Assembly (NCBI GenBank): GCA_039000515.1
Contig: JBCFYV010011172.1
Coordinates: forward strand, 78,769,846-78,833,845
Source of the DNA: Timema cristinae
Lineage: Eukaryota > Arthropoda > Insecta > Phasmatodea > Timematidae
DNA: 64,000 nt
Direction: 5' to 3'
Part shown: positions 33,640 to 44,350 of the stretch, piece by piece
Numbering within the stretch: the stretch's first letter is position 1
Layout: every line of letters starts with the position of its first letter
Notes under the pieces: model-generated
The model's input: the letters and a program-made list of their open reading frames with translations, nothing else
Databases searched by the model: none
What the model was told of the DNA's origin: nothing
Translations under genes and position numbers: made by a program

Positions 33640-33960
33640 CAACGTATATTTTATTCTGATGGATTAGCAAGCCAGTTCAAAGCAGAAATTAACACTATTA
33701 AGTATCACATTCTTTTAGCAGAATTTGCTTATCTTAAATAGAATGTATTTGCAACTTACCACATAAAGGTTTATGTGAATAAAATTGGTGGAGAAGTCAA
33801 GAGAACAGCTCAAATTGCAGTTCTTTCTGCCAAAATATTCCAATCTACCTAAGAATTTGTTAAAAAAGTGTAATAATGTGTGGAGAAAATTAGTGTAAGG
33901 TTCAAAGCAAGATATGAATTCACATTTTGTGAAATACAATTAGAAGAAAGGTGATAAAAC
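33640..33960 (+). pseudogene. Fragment of a distant relative of the element 1 transposase
   Basis: One frame reads IFYSDGLASQFKAEI, then after a stop NVFATYHIKVYVNKIGGEVK and RTAQIAVLSAK. This lines up with the element 1 motifs SDSPATQYRNK and HGKGAPDGVGAVCKRTAD: the first acid is kept, HGKG is decayed to HIKV and the following D to N. The spacing between the SD and H motifs is slightly shorter (34 against 38 residues). The residue matching E278 of element 1 is A (FATYH). I recall intact proteins of this type, with FATSHGKG, as uncharacterised arthropod repeats. Confidence 0.55.
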
Positions 33961-34806
33961 ATTGTGGTTATATATGGTACACAAACAAACATTGTAAAGG
34001 CTATAGAGCCTTATCACATTAAATTTGCACAACATGCTGCATGCATTGATTTTGAAACACATTTTTTCAGAATGCCAGATGAAGCTATTCTATGCATGCT
34101 CACAGATCCAAACAAACTCATTATGTCTATGGAACATTCAAAATATGAAGATTGAAAAAGAATTGTACTATACTCTGTATTTTATGATTTCTTTTTACAT
34201 TGATAGAGTACTAGATAAATCTGGAAATTGTGTCACAATGAAGTTTTTAGAAGAAATTTGTGACAACTTTTGTTGTAATGAAGTTGTCAAAAATAAAAAA
34301 TAAATTTTGACCCTGTTAATCCTAATGAAACAAGTCCATTTTCAGTTTCCTAACCATCAGAAAAATAGTTGCTACACTCGAAGATGTAATAGAATAATTA
34401 CACATTATAGGTCAAAATTTGGTATTGTTGTGCTTTTTTTTTTTCAAATGTAGGCCTATAGGGTCTATATACATTTGCAAAAAATAAAAGTGAATACAAC
34501 ACCATAGTTCTATAATATACAATTTATTCTAATATATATTAACCTAATTTGGTTGTTAAAATTTATGTACCAATCTGTTACTCTTTATTGTCAGTCTATT
34601 ACTGACATACATTTTAATTTTACTATAACTTGTGTAAACTTCAAGGATGGCTCAGTTACATTTGATTAATTACTTAATATGTTACTATTTTCAACATTAG
34701 TTTCAATTACAAGGGCATTAAGTTGGTACAGTACGCCAAGACTTTAACTCCCATATTTTTCTACTGTTCAGTTCTAACTTCTTCATAAATGGCTAATGTA
34801 TTAGTA
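33961..34806. other. Uncertain small ORFs, otherwise non-coding
   Basis: Two overlapping plus-strand frames at 33964-34303 have plausible composition (FAQHAACIDFETHFFRMPDE) and may be the tail of the preceding pseudogene, but I recognise no domain. The rest is AT-rich. Confidence 0.3.
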
Positions 34807-36791
34807 TAGTGAAACCTCAGTCTATTGTTCTCAGATTTATCAATTTACTGGACCCATTGTTAAATTTCTATGGTCTGAACAAATCCTATCCAAACAATAT
34901 AAATAAAACATCAATTGTTCCTCGAGTTATTGTTTTCCCGCATCATTCGGTCAGAATTTTTAGTCCTGAAGAAAGTTAATCCAGGATTAATCAGTCTTAA
35001 GAAAGAGCAACACCACACATACAAATGTTAATACAATCGTTATTATTAAAGTCATTGGGATCTTCCAAAGAAATCAATTTCCCACATAACGCTTTCTGTA
35101 AACCTGTTCGAACTCTAGAAGAACAACTGTGCATCATAGAAGAGGTGGAAAACAACCCACCAGATAAGAGAATCGATGTAGCTTAGAGACTAAGCCTGCC
35201 ACCATCAACCCTAAATACAATTATTGCAAAGAAAAAAGAAACCAGAGAGCAAGTTGAAGGTGGTACATCAGCAAAGAAGAGAAATATATGCAAGATTTGA
35301 CCTACAATGAGCTGGAAGATTTCCTCTTTACCTGGTCAGCAAACCAGAGCATCAAGCATTCTTGTGTATAGGATCATTTTGAGGGAAAAACTCCTCAAAA
35401 TTGCTGCAACAATGGGGATTGAGAACTTTTTAGATTCAAACAGTTGGCTCTCCCGTTTCAACTAACTCCATAGCCTGGCATTTAATTAATTGGCCAGGGA
35501 GAGTGCTGCTGTGGACACCAAGTCACATACCTCTGCTTCGAGAGGCTGACAAAGCTGCTGGAGGTGTATGAGTTTCAGGACATCTATAACGCAGATAAAA
35601 TGGGCCTCATTTTCAATTGCTTGCCATACTGAACATTGGTATTGAAAAAGACCTGCTATGGAGTAAAAATGAAAAGGAGCAACTGACGGTACTAGTGTGC
35701 ACAAAAAGTGATAGCGCAGATAAATGAGTACCCATCGTAATGGGAAAGTCCTGCGAAACCATGGTGTTTCAAATATGTAAAGACGCTACCTGTGACCTAT
35801 TTAAACTTGGAAGCGTGAATGAAGTCAGATTTTTAGAGACATTCTGCATGCTCCTGATGCATCATTCAGTACCCAAGGCAGGAAAATCCTTCTCTTTGTA
35901 GACAATTGTGCCACTCATTCTCCAGACACATACTTTTTGAGGAATGTAAAGGTTGTTTTTTACCTCTTAAACTGCACCAGTGTCATACACCCTCTTGATT
36001 TGTGTATGATCAAGTGTTTCAAACATGTGTACAGGAAGCAGCAAGTGCAGAGGGCTGAATGTTTGATGGATACAGATAAAGGGGTTCAACTCAAGTGTGA
36101 CATCCTGGAGGCCATTCCGTTTATTGTTTCAGCATGGCAACAAGTGACTCAGTCTACAATCCAGAACTGTCTTGTAAAGTATGGTCACGTGAACAAAAAT
36201 TAAGAAGGGTCATACGTAACAGAGATTGGCAGAAGTAGTGATGATGACAGCACGCAAGATGAAGATTGGATTCAACTGGGAGATAGCGCCACTAGTGTGA
36301 ACTTTGATGCATATGTGTCTGTGGACCAGTAGCTAGATACGTGTGGTGGTTTGTATGTGGAAGAAATGTGTGCTGAGTTGGGAAGTGGAAGTTGCTTGGA
36401 AGAGGGTCAAGATGAGGGTGAGGATGACAATGAAGATAATCCCAAACCCAGTATAAAGTTTTATGAAAGTGCTTCATGCATTTGAGACCATGAGAGTATT
36501 TCTTTATTTTCATGATATTATCGAAAGAGACGAAGCAAACATTGTTGATATTGAAAGTTTATTGTTCAATTTGAAAAGGAAAGGTGCTACTAAACAAATG
36601 AAGCTTAATGACTTTCATAGAAAAAAGTAAGGTAAAACGGACTTGATAGTAAAAATAATATTATTTATGTAAATTTTTTGATTTAGTAAATACATATAGA
36701 CAAATCTGGTTGTTTATATTAATTTTATTTTGGCTCCGTATCCATCGGTTTTTTCTCTTCCTATCCCTGAAAGTGAATTGAGGTTTTACTG
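34807..36791 (+). mobile_element. Tigger-like (pogo group) DNA transposon, complete but dead
   Basis: TIRs TAGTGAAACCTCAGT (left) and the complement of CAGTAAAACCTCAATTCAC (right), flanked by TA at 34805-34806 and 36792-36793, the Tc1/mariner target. Length 1985 bp, right for a Tigger element. The transposase pseudogene is inside. Confidence 0.85.
35045..36500 (+). pseudogene. Tigger/jerky-like transposase pseudogene
   Basis: N-terminal CENP-B-type helix-turn-helix: RTLEEQLCIIEEVENNPPDK, RIDVA, RLSLPPSTLNTIIAKKKE. Then the DDE domain: IYNADKMGLIFN (first D), FVDNCATHSPDTYFLRNVKV (second D), SVIHPLDLCMIKCFKHVYRK (third D) and TQSTIQNCLVKYG. The best open piece is 35937-36203. An acidic C-terminus (EEGQDEGEDDNEDN) follows. 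Multiple stops and frameshifts. Encodes what was a cut-and-paste transposase of the Tc1/mariner superfamily. Confidence 0.85.
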
Positions 36792-36793
36792 TA

Positions 36794-37235
36794 ATAATAC
36801 TGTGAGATGTGAACCTTACAGGACTGTATCAGGTACATAGCATCAGGGTACACTATGCGACTTAGTTTGGTTTCAGGTGAGGCATCTTGGGAGGCGCCAC
36901 TCAAGTTGTTGCCACTTGCTCGCGACCTGGGTGGCGTGATCCACATTTATAATAATCATATGAGGAAACATTCCATATTGCTGGACTTTGTTAAATTTCA
37001 TAAATGAAGGCTTCAATGTCAAGCTCCATTGCAAAGTGGTCGATTCTCATGGTGTCGTGTGACAAACTGAACAAAAAACAATAGGTTGATGAAATGGCAC
37101 CACCTGCAAGTAGCGTGCTGAGTTGCAGATGGTCAACCCTTGTGCACGACTTCATGGATGGCACCACTTCATATGACAGGAGCAATTAAAATTGTCTTAC
37201 CCACTAGATCGCTCGACCCAGGTGGCCCCGTCTGC
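36794..37235. other. Unassigned sequence between two transposons
   Basis: Slightly GC-richer; contains GCGCCACTCAAGTTG and GACCTGGGTGGCGTG, similar to hAT ends. No gene. Confidence 0.35.
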
Positions 37236-40216
37236 ACGGGTGTGCTTGATATGGGAGATGAAGGAAACATGCCCCCCACAAAAAAAAAGTTGGGGGGAGG
37301 GGCACTGTCCCCATCAATATTTCACTATGAAATACTATATCAATTTAAATTCAAGGCACACGCACATTTTAGAAAGGTTTTTTTTAAATAATATGTAATT
37401 AAATATAAATTTGGTTTAAATTAATTTATTAAAGAATGCTAAAGTGTCCCAGTAAAAAATTTAAAAATAAACTTTTTGACATACAAAAATAATGCTTAAT
37501 CTTGCTTGCAATCATCTTTCTAGGTCGAATAGATAGTTTAAATTGTTAGTTAAATAATCGTGATCTGTTTTAGGAACAAAATTTTGATTGTATTTATATA
37601 GATGGACAAAAAATGTCAAAGTTTTCTTTTGCATTTTATTTTTCAAGCCATAAATTTGCTAGACAGGATGCACACCAGAGTGATAAAATTCATAAGATAA
37701 GTGACTTATGATATGGGTTAAATATTCTATAAGAATAAATTCTGTTTGTGTTTAGGTTATAAAAAGTACATTTTATTTTAAATTGTCGCATACCTGCATG
37801 ATTGGAATATCTCTGTTAAGAGATTTGTATTGAAAGATAATCAATGTATGTCTTTTAGTGATCGGTATTGTACAATGGCAAGCAAAAATTTCATTAGTAA
37901 TTTTAAAAACTGCCACAGCAGAAAAAAAAACAGAAATGTGAATCATCCTCCGATAGAACTCATTGCTACTGCTAACAATATCAAACACTTTGAAACCCTG
38001 ATAAAATCCTTGTAAAGAAAATTGATAGTTTTGCTGTTAGAGGTTTCAACAATTGGAAGCAATCATTAGAGAGGTTTCTATATACACAAACTCAGATGCT
38101 TATAAACAAGAAATGCCGAGCCACAAACAGAAGAAGAACCCAAGTAATAAGTAAATATGTACACAAAAAAAAAATCGGATCAAGCTATTTGAAGTATGCG
38201 TCGTGAGAAGATAACGACTACAATCCGATATCTGGCCAAGCAAGGTTTGGCTTAAAGAACATGAATCCGGATAAGGGAATTTCTTTCAATCTTAGTTTAT
38301 GTCCCTGAGCTATCAGCAGTTGAAGTGAAGTGGAGAGAACTTCTTGGACATCAAAATACAGAATGAAATTCTTGAACTAATGGGGACAGAAATTGTAATA
38401 ACGATTTTTGTTAATGTTATGTCTCAAGTTACTCCAATATTTGACGTAATTTGTGCTGGTACCAGCGATGTGAGGGGAGAGGAGCAGTTAAGTATCTGTT
38501 TCATATGGGTGGACATGGACTTGTGTCCCCATGAAAGCTTTGTTGGCCTCTACCGTGTGAGAAAAACTACCAGAGAGCATATTGCGTCAATAATTTGTGA
38601 TGTCATGATCAGACTCCAGCTTGCATTGGCAAATTTGAGAGGCCAAACCTACGATGAAGCTAGGAAACATGGGTGTCTCAGAAAATGGAGTCCAAGCTAT
38701 TAAAAGAGAAAAACAGCCTCTTGCCACATTTGTACATTGTGGTGCTTACTGTAGAAACCTTGTGATAAATGATACCTGTGAAGAGTCTCAGGTTGTAAGA
38801 AACAGTTTGCAATGGACACATGAGTTGAGTGCTTTGCTTTCCCAGTCACTGCCAGTGAGATCCAGATTTATTTAACTAATTAAGCAAGGGTGGGTTGTTG
38901 GGGAACTTTGTGAGCGTTAAACCACTTTGCCCCAGGAATGATCGTCCTTGGATTGATCATGGCTAGGGATGTGGTCAGAAATTTTGAACAGACGTATTCA
39001 AGAACCGAAACAAACTACATCTGGGCTCATTGCTATTGTAGATTTAGTGCACTCAGCAATATCTGAGTGTTGGAATGAAGAAGGTTTTCATTCCTTGTAT
39101 AAAGAAGCTTCTAAAGAATTGTCAGATATGAACTTGCTTCCAAGAAAGAAAACCACTCCTATAAAACTTTCAGATCCAGGAGAGGACTACAGAGTTGTCT
39201 CCACTGAATCATTATACAAAAATGAGTATTTCATGATGGTTGACTCAGCTCTTTCTGGATTGATGACCAGATTCGCTCAGGAAGGGCTTGAGATTGTGCA
39301 GTTAATGAAAAGTGTACTTCTTGGATCAGGCGAAAAACATAGGGAAGGATTAGAGTTATTGAGAAAGTTTCCTGAAATCAATACAAAATCTGTGATTACT
39401 GAATTGAAAATGTTTAAACTGAAATACTATCCGTTCAGGTCCACAACTGGAAATGTATCTGACTTTCTTATGGCATTCAAGGAACTCAACCCAGAAGTCA
39501 GGTAAGAATTTTTTAACTCATCCTATTCTCATAAGCTTGATGTAACAGTCTTTGTTTCTATCCCTGAGAGTATTCTCTATTAACTTCTTTGAAGCTCTTT
39601 TAGCTTTTGGTGTTATCCAGCCAAGGGTTGTGAAGGTTTGAAAAAATTAACTGTATTGAATCTCCGATATTTTTATTTTAAAAACAAGCTCTAACTTAAA
39701 AATGTTTATTCATACCTAGACCCTAATGCCTATGTTATACTGTCTTACAGGATAATATTGCAGAACATAGAAATCTTACTGAGACTTCCTAGTATTGCCA
39801 AGTACTTCATGTTAATTTGAGAGATTGTTTAGTGCTTTGAGACGATTGAAAACATACCTAAGTAACTCCATGACGCAACAAATACTAAATCATGTTACAC
39901 CACACTCACAAGGATCTGCTTAAAAACACATCTGTGAAAAGTGAATAAGATATTAGTGCCAATAAAAGGCAATTAAAAATATTTGGAATGGTTGCATGAG
40001 GGGAAATTTGTACATTCCTTGAAAAAGTTATTTCTTTATGTTAACTTAAAGGGAGGATTTATTATTTTTATTGTCACCATACCATGAACCCGGTATTGTA
40101 ATGATGAAACTAGTAAACCGTAAATTAGTACTGTACTAGGAAGTAATATTTATGACCCCCCTTCACCCACAGATTAACAACCATCACCCACAAAAAATAA
40201 AAGCCAGGCACGCCTA
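37236..40216 (+). mobile_element. hAT element (ZMYM1/DUF4371 type), borders approximate
   Basis: Candidate ends: CACGGGTGTGCTTG at about 37235 and the complement of CATAGGCGTGCCTGG at about 40203-40217. Both are followed inward by poly-G/C and A-rich stretches typical of this group. An 8-bp target duplication could not be confirmed. The transposase pseudogene is inside. Confidence 0.5.
38040..39940 (+). pseudogene. hAT transposase pseudogene (ZMYM1-like)
   Basis: Order: GFNNWKQSLERFL (38043), KIQNEILELM, TSDVRGEEQLSICFIWVDMD and ESFVGLYRV (38344-38560), SSIICDVMIRLQLA-like segment and LRGQTYDEAR (38640), then FVHCGAYCRNLVINDTCEES (38730), VRNSLQWTHELSALLSQS, 38969-39505 (ISECWNEEGFHSLYKEA, LRKFPEINTKSVITELKMFK) and a decayed dimerisation domain at about 39795-39930 (FERLFSALRRLKTYLSNSMT, QQILNHV). 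CAG/GTAAGA at 39501 and TTACAG at 39744-39750 could bound an intron before the dimerisation domain. Frameshifts and stops throughout. Confidence 0.8.
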
Positions 40217-40224
40217 TGCAATCT

Positions 40225-40925
40225 GACACCAGCCTAAAGTCTGCTGCACATGGTGCAGGTACGTTGCTAGATTGCTTGCTGGATTTCGCTGCTCGTTGTT
40301 CTGCTGCCGGGTGTCAAGCAGGCAACGCTGCTGGGTTGGCTTCAGATGAGGCTCACTGTCTGCAGGCCATTCGGCTAGTTTACAAGAGAGCACGAGAGAA
40401 CGCTAACTCTGTTGTCTACAAACATGGACGGTGATGATGTCTTGGACAACAATACTTTGTGGGCAATTTGTATTCGTCGAAGACAATTAGTGATGGTGAT
40501 ATTTTCAATAATTGATGCACTGAGGAGGCACAGAAAATGTAGGAGAAGGTTGTGGAGTTGGGATTGGCTGCAGCTGCGAGATATCGAAGCAGGCACCCTA
40601 TCTATGTTGTTCGATAAACTAAGGTAAACATAACCACATGGACGTAACCACCTTTATCACTGACTGAACGTAAACCGTGTTGATAGTCATGCCTGGTCAT
40701 GTGACTGAAGGTTGCTCTCTGATTAGCTCACCTCCTAAGCCAGCAGGGAACCAAGCACAGAAAATAACACAGGACCTATCAAGGGAAACCAGCAAGCTTA
40801 CCAGCAGCCGAGTCATCAGTGACGTCATTTTCCAGCACTATGCCCTGCTCAACATCGAGCAAGCGACCTAGCAACGAATCCTGCACCGTGTGAGGTGGGC
40901 TTAGGTCTCCCTGAACCCTCTACTG
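40225..40925 (+). mobile_element. Harbinger-like deletion derivative with TIRs of about 40 bp
   Basis: Inverted ends: CATGGTGCAGGTACGTTGCT with AGATTGCTTGCT on the left (about 40247-40280), mirrored by AGCAAGCGACCTAGCAACGA and ATCCTGCACCGTG on the right (about 40857-40890). The inside ORF 40425-40627 (RRHRKCRRRLWSWDWLQLRD) resembles the N-terminus of HARBI1-type proteins (RR.W.RPW...R); no DDE domain follows. The target duplication is unclear. Confidence 0.55.
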
Positions 40926-41494
40926 GACAGCTAAGAAAAATAAACAGCAAAGGTTTATATTATGCTATTTTAAGTTTAAAAATAACTACCAAAGTGATAA
41001 AACTGACAAATGCTTCTTGGATAGAGAAAATCCTTTTTTTTTTTTTGTTCTGGTTATCACTCTTAAAATTCTCATCCCTGTTCTCCTACTCTAGGGGTAC
41101 TGCCATTGACCTAGAGAAGAAGCTAGTCTCATTGAGTTGTCAAATAGTGCTGTCAAGTGGCTGTGACGGGTTGGGTGATGTAGAGGACCAGGGAAGTAGG
41201 GGCTGGGAGGGGGGGAAGGATGAAAGGTGGCTAGTACTTGTAAAAATTATTATGAAGTCTATTCAGGCATAAAACACCTTTACCTTATACCAGAACTAAA
41301 AACAACTAAAAACATCTAACTATTTTAACAACAAATTAATGAGAAAATACATAAAACTAATTCAAATATTAAATTGTCCTACTGTCCTGTATTACAAATA
41401 TAAATTATACTTTTTTGTTTTTACATAGGTCTACAGGAATAACTTTTTTTATCGTGTCCTACTATCCATTTAAAATATACACCTATGTTTGAAT
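40926..41494. other. No gene recognised
   Basis: Contains poly-T at 41033-41046 and a G-rich stretch at 41190-41220. The open frame 40895-41272 is low-complexity and unsupported. Confidence 0.4.
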
Positions 41495-41605
41495 TACAAT
41501 GATGTGTAATGGATTAGGAAGGTTGAATTTTGAGAAAGTGTACTCACATTTGCATGGTGGGAGAGTGGGAAACCATTTACAGTACACTTGACCGGTATTA
41601 AAGTT
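41495..41605 (-). mobile_element. SINE-B fragment
   Basis: The complement aligns with the body of the 33226 copy (CATGCAAATGTGAGTACACT, TTCCTAATCCATTACAC). The tRNA-like head is missing. Confidence 0.7.
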
Positions 41606-41754
41606 ATACCTATTTCATGAACAAAGAACACAATATAATATTAGAATTGAGTTAAACAATACAACTAGGGTTTGTATGAAAAAAAAGCTAGATCATGGAA
41701 GGTTTTCTCATCTAGAAACTAAGATTTTTCTAAATATTTATGTTGGTTCATTTT

Positions 41755-41985
41755 ATTTAAAGCATTTAATGTGCACTTTCTGAACCAACTGATTATATCA
41801 GCACACAAGAATTTCTAAGAGAGAGAGCCTACCAAATTTGCTGGAAAAAATGTTTTTCGCATACCTACCGGGGTTCTTTTACATGCCCCAATCAACATGG
41901 AACCTATGGCTTTACTTCCCCTCTGAAGAAAGCTGTGCTACAGATTTTATCGCTCGACAAAAATCCGTCAAACCCGGCTAGATAT
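41755..41985 (+). repeat. Interspersed repeat C, copy 1
   Basis: Shares with 61645-61920, in the same order, TGCACTTTCTGA, CTGATTATATCA, ACAAGAATT, GGTTCTTTTACATGCC, ATCAAC and TATGGCTTTACTTCCCCTC. The type is unknown; no boxes or coding. Confidence 0.75.
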
Positions 41986-42309
41986 AATGTTAGATTCTTT
42001 TAAATTTGCCTCTGAAGATATTGTATTGTTTACCATGCTTTTTCAAATGATTTAATTTCTTTTAGTTTCTATCTAGTTTTAAAATGTAAGAACTGATTTA
42101 TTTCGTGTTGAGAGTACCATCATGAAATGTGTTATGATAATGGCTCATCAACAGTCAATTGTATGCACACTTGCAAGATATGTTTTATTTGTTTTCTACT
42201 TGAACAATGACTGTCTTCAATGAAATGTCAGGAGACTTAGGCTAGTTTTAACCAATATGACATCATAAAAGTCAGATTTAAGTTTACAAATCAAAATTAT
42301 ATAGAATTA

Positions 42310-42430
42310 ATTTTACAGTCTAGTGGTCAGATCCAAAGGTCCTGGGTTCGATCCTTGGCACTTATAGATTTTTCTTTGAGGCAGTGGGTCTGGAACGAGA
42401 CCAACTCTGCCTCGTGAAGACAAATAAGGA
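42310..42430 (+). mobile_element. tRNA-derived SINE fragment
   Basis: CAGTCTAGTGGTCAGATCC (A box) followed by CCTGGGTTCGATCCTTGGCA (B box), then GGCAGTGGGTCTGGAACG and a decayed body. The head differs from both SINE-A and SINE-B. Confidence 0.65.
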
Positions 42431-43069
42431 GCTACTTTAATGAAAAAGTATAATATACGGTCTATAAAACTGAAACTAATGGCAGTAGGATTTGTTGTGC
42501 TGATCACATAATACCCTCTATCCACAAAAGTTGGTATTATCATCACCAACAGACAGCAGCCAATCTTCACACAGCTAAGCACCAAAACTATATAAAATTA
42601 GAACGTTCAGCATTCGGCTGCCCACTTTTTGATAGTTTCTCATTTGAGAATCCTGATCTATGCCCATCACAAACCAATCATGGTAGTTAATAAATTAAAT
42701 ATTTGAGAAAAAATATGAAATTGCTTACAAACTGTTTTAATAATATTCATGGTTATTTGTTGGTAAGGAGAAATTTAAGATTAATTAAATAAGGAAAGAA
42801 AACTTTAAATGTTACATACAAACTGGGTAGACGAACCAACGCAGCCCATTAACAAAGAAATATTTACCCAAGCACCATAAAATAATTTAAATGAACTAAT
42901 AGAGATTGTTACAGAAATATTTTGGATAAAAGAACATCACAGTTGACCAAAGCATAAACAAATATCTTCTGTTACAGAAACACATAAAATAATAAGCATC
43001 GTGGTTTTCCAAAGAACATCATAGTACACTGAGATGTGTTGCCAGAATTTTAATTGTTAGGTTGCTGAT
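42431..43069. other. AT-rich, no gene recognised
   Basis: No repeat unit or ORF supported. Confidence 0.4.
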
Positions 43070-44350
43070 ATTGGGTCCCCTTTAAGATAAACAATCTTTA
43101 GTTTTTGTATTTGTTTATTTTTAGATTTTTATTGGTGTGTTCAAATTTTCTATCATATTTCAAGAAGTTTTTTTCTTTCTAGTAGCCATTTCCTACTCCT
43201 TATTTTTAAATTCTAAACTTTCCCACTTTCATGGTTACTGTGGGTTTTTTTTAATACAAATTTGAATTTTCTTCCATGTCAAAAAGAAGACTTTATAATA
43301 ATTTTGGAAAGATTTTAAGCTACTTCATCCTTTATAAACCCTTTTGCAGAGTTTGTTTTCCATCCCACATAAAATTAGTTGTTTATATTAGTTTTGGTAA
43401 TTTTAACCCACATCCCCCACTAAAACAACAACTACATGGCAATTTCTAGTTTTAATGTGAATATGGTTATCTGGAGTTATCCTTCTACCTGCCTGCCAAA
43501 TTTAAATATTCTACCACACCTTAAAGTGTTTTTACTGTCCTCCTGCTCTCCCTCTTTTGTTTCCCTAAGTCCCAATAAAAATTTAGCATTTCCAGCCCTT
43601 AATATTAATTTGGGTTGGTATTTTTAGCTGCCTACCAAATTTCAGTTTTCTACCACACTGGGAAGTAGTTGTTTACTGTTAGTTTTTGAAATTTTGATCC
43701 CCCTGCACCCCTCTTTCTGCAATTCACTTAGAAATTTTAAATATTTGTTTACCTCTCTACCTGTCTGTCAAATTTTAATTTCATACCCCAATGCCTCATT
43801 TTGAAATTTCCCAATCTTAGATTTTTTTGGTTATATGGGAAAATACTGCTACCTTCCTGTCAAACCAAATTTCAAGTTTTCAGGTACAGGTGTTGGGGAA
43901 ATATGGTGATGAGTGTCAATGAGTTCCAAATCTTTCTGCCCCTCTCCACCCTCTTAGGGGAAGAACTTTGAAAAGACCTCAAAAGGTCACCCAATTCTAG
44001 AAAGAAACCATTTTAAATTTAAAGGCTCTATGACCTTGGTTCAAAAGATACATCGGTGAAATAAGTAGTTATTTTCTGTTTAACATCCCCTTTCCCCATA
44101 TTTCCTGGAGTCCTGTCTGAAAATTTAGGGTTTTCATACTTTTATGATTATTTGGAGTGGCCTCTACCTTCCTGCCAAGTTTTAATTTTCTACCTCATTA
44201 AAATTGTTTTATTTTAATTTATAGCCCTTCCCCTCCAATTCCTGGACCCTCATTTTGAAATTTCCCCATTTTCAGATTTTTTTAATTATATGAGGCAATC
44301 CCTCTCAACCTTCCTTCCAAATTTCAGTTTTCAAACTCATATGCAAGTGA
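43070..44350. repeat. Degenerate tandem array, unit about 135-190 bp
   Basis: A module like CCTGCCAAATTTCAATTTTC followed by TACCACAC recurs at 43495, 43631, 43766, 43852, 44172 and 44310. Between them are recurring TTTTGAAATTT, CCCCTCT and CAGATTTTTTTGGTTATATG blocks. Pyrimidine-rich on the plus strand, ageing strongly, non-coding. Confidence 0.65.

Noticed and set aside
35937..36203. An independent 88-codon gene
   Set aside because: It is the open piece of the Tigger-like transposase pseudogene (ending of the DDE domain), bounded by frameshifts.
42300..42360. Functional tRNA gene
   Set aside because: A and B boxes are present but the cloverleaf does not close and the sequence runs into a SINE-like body.
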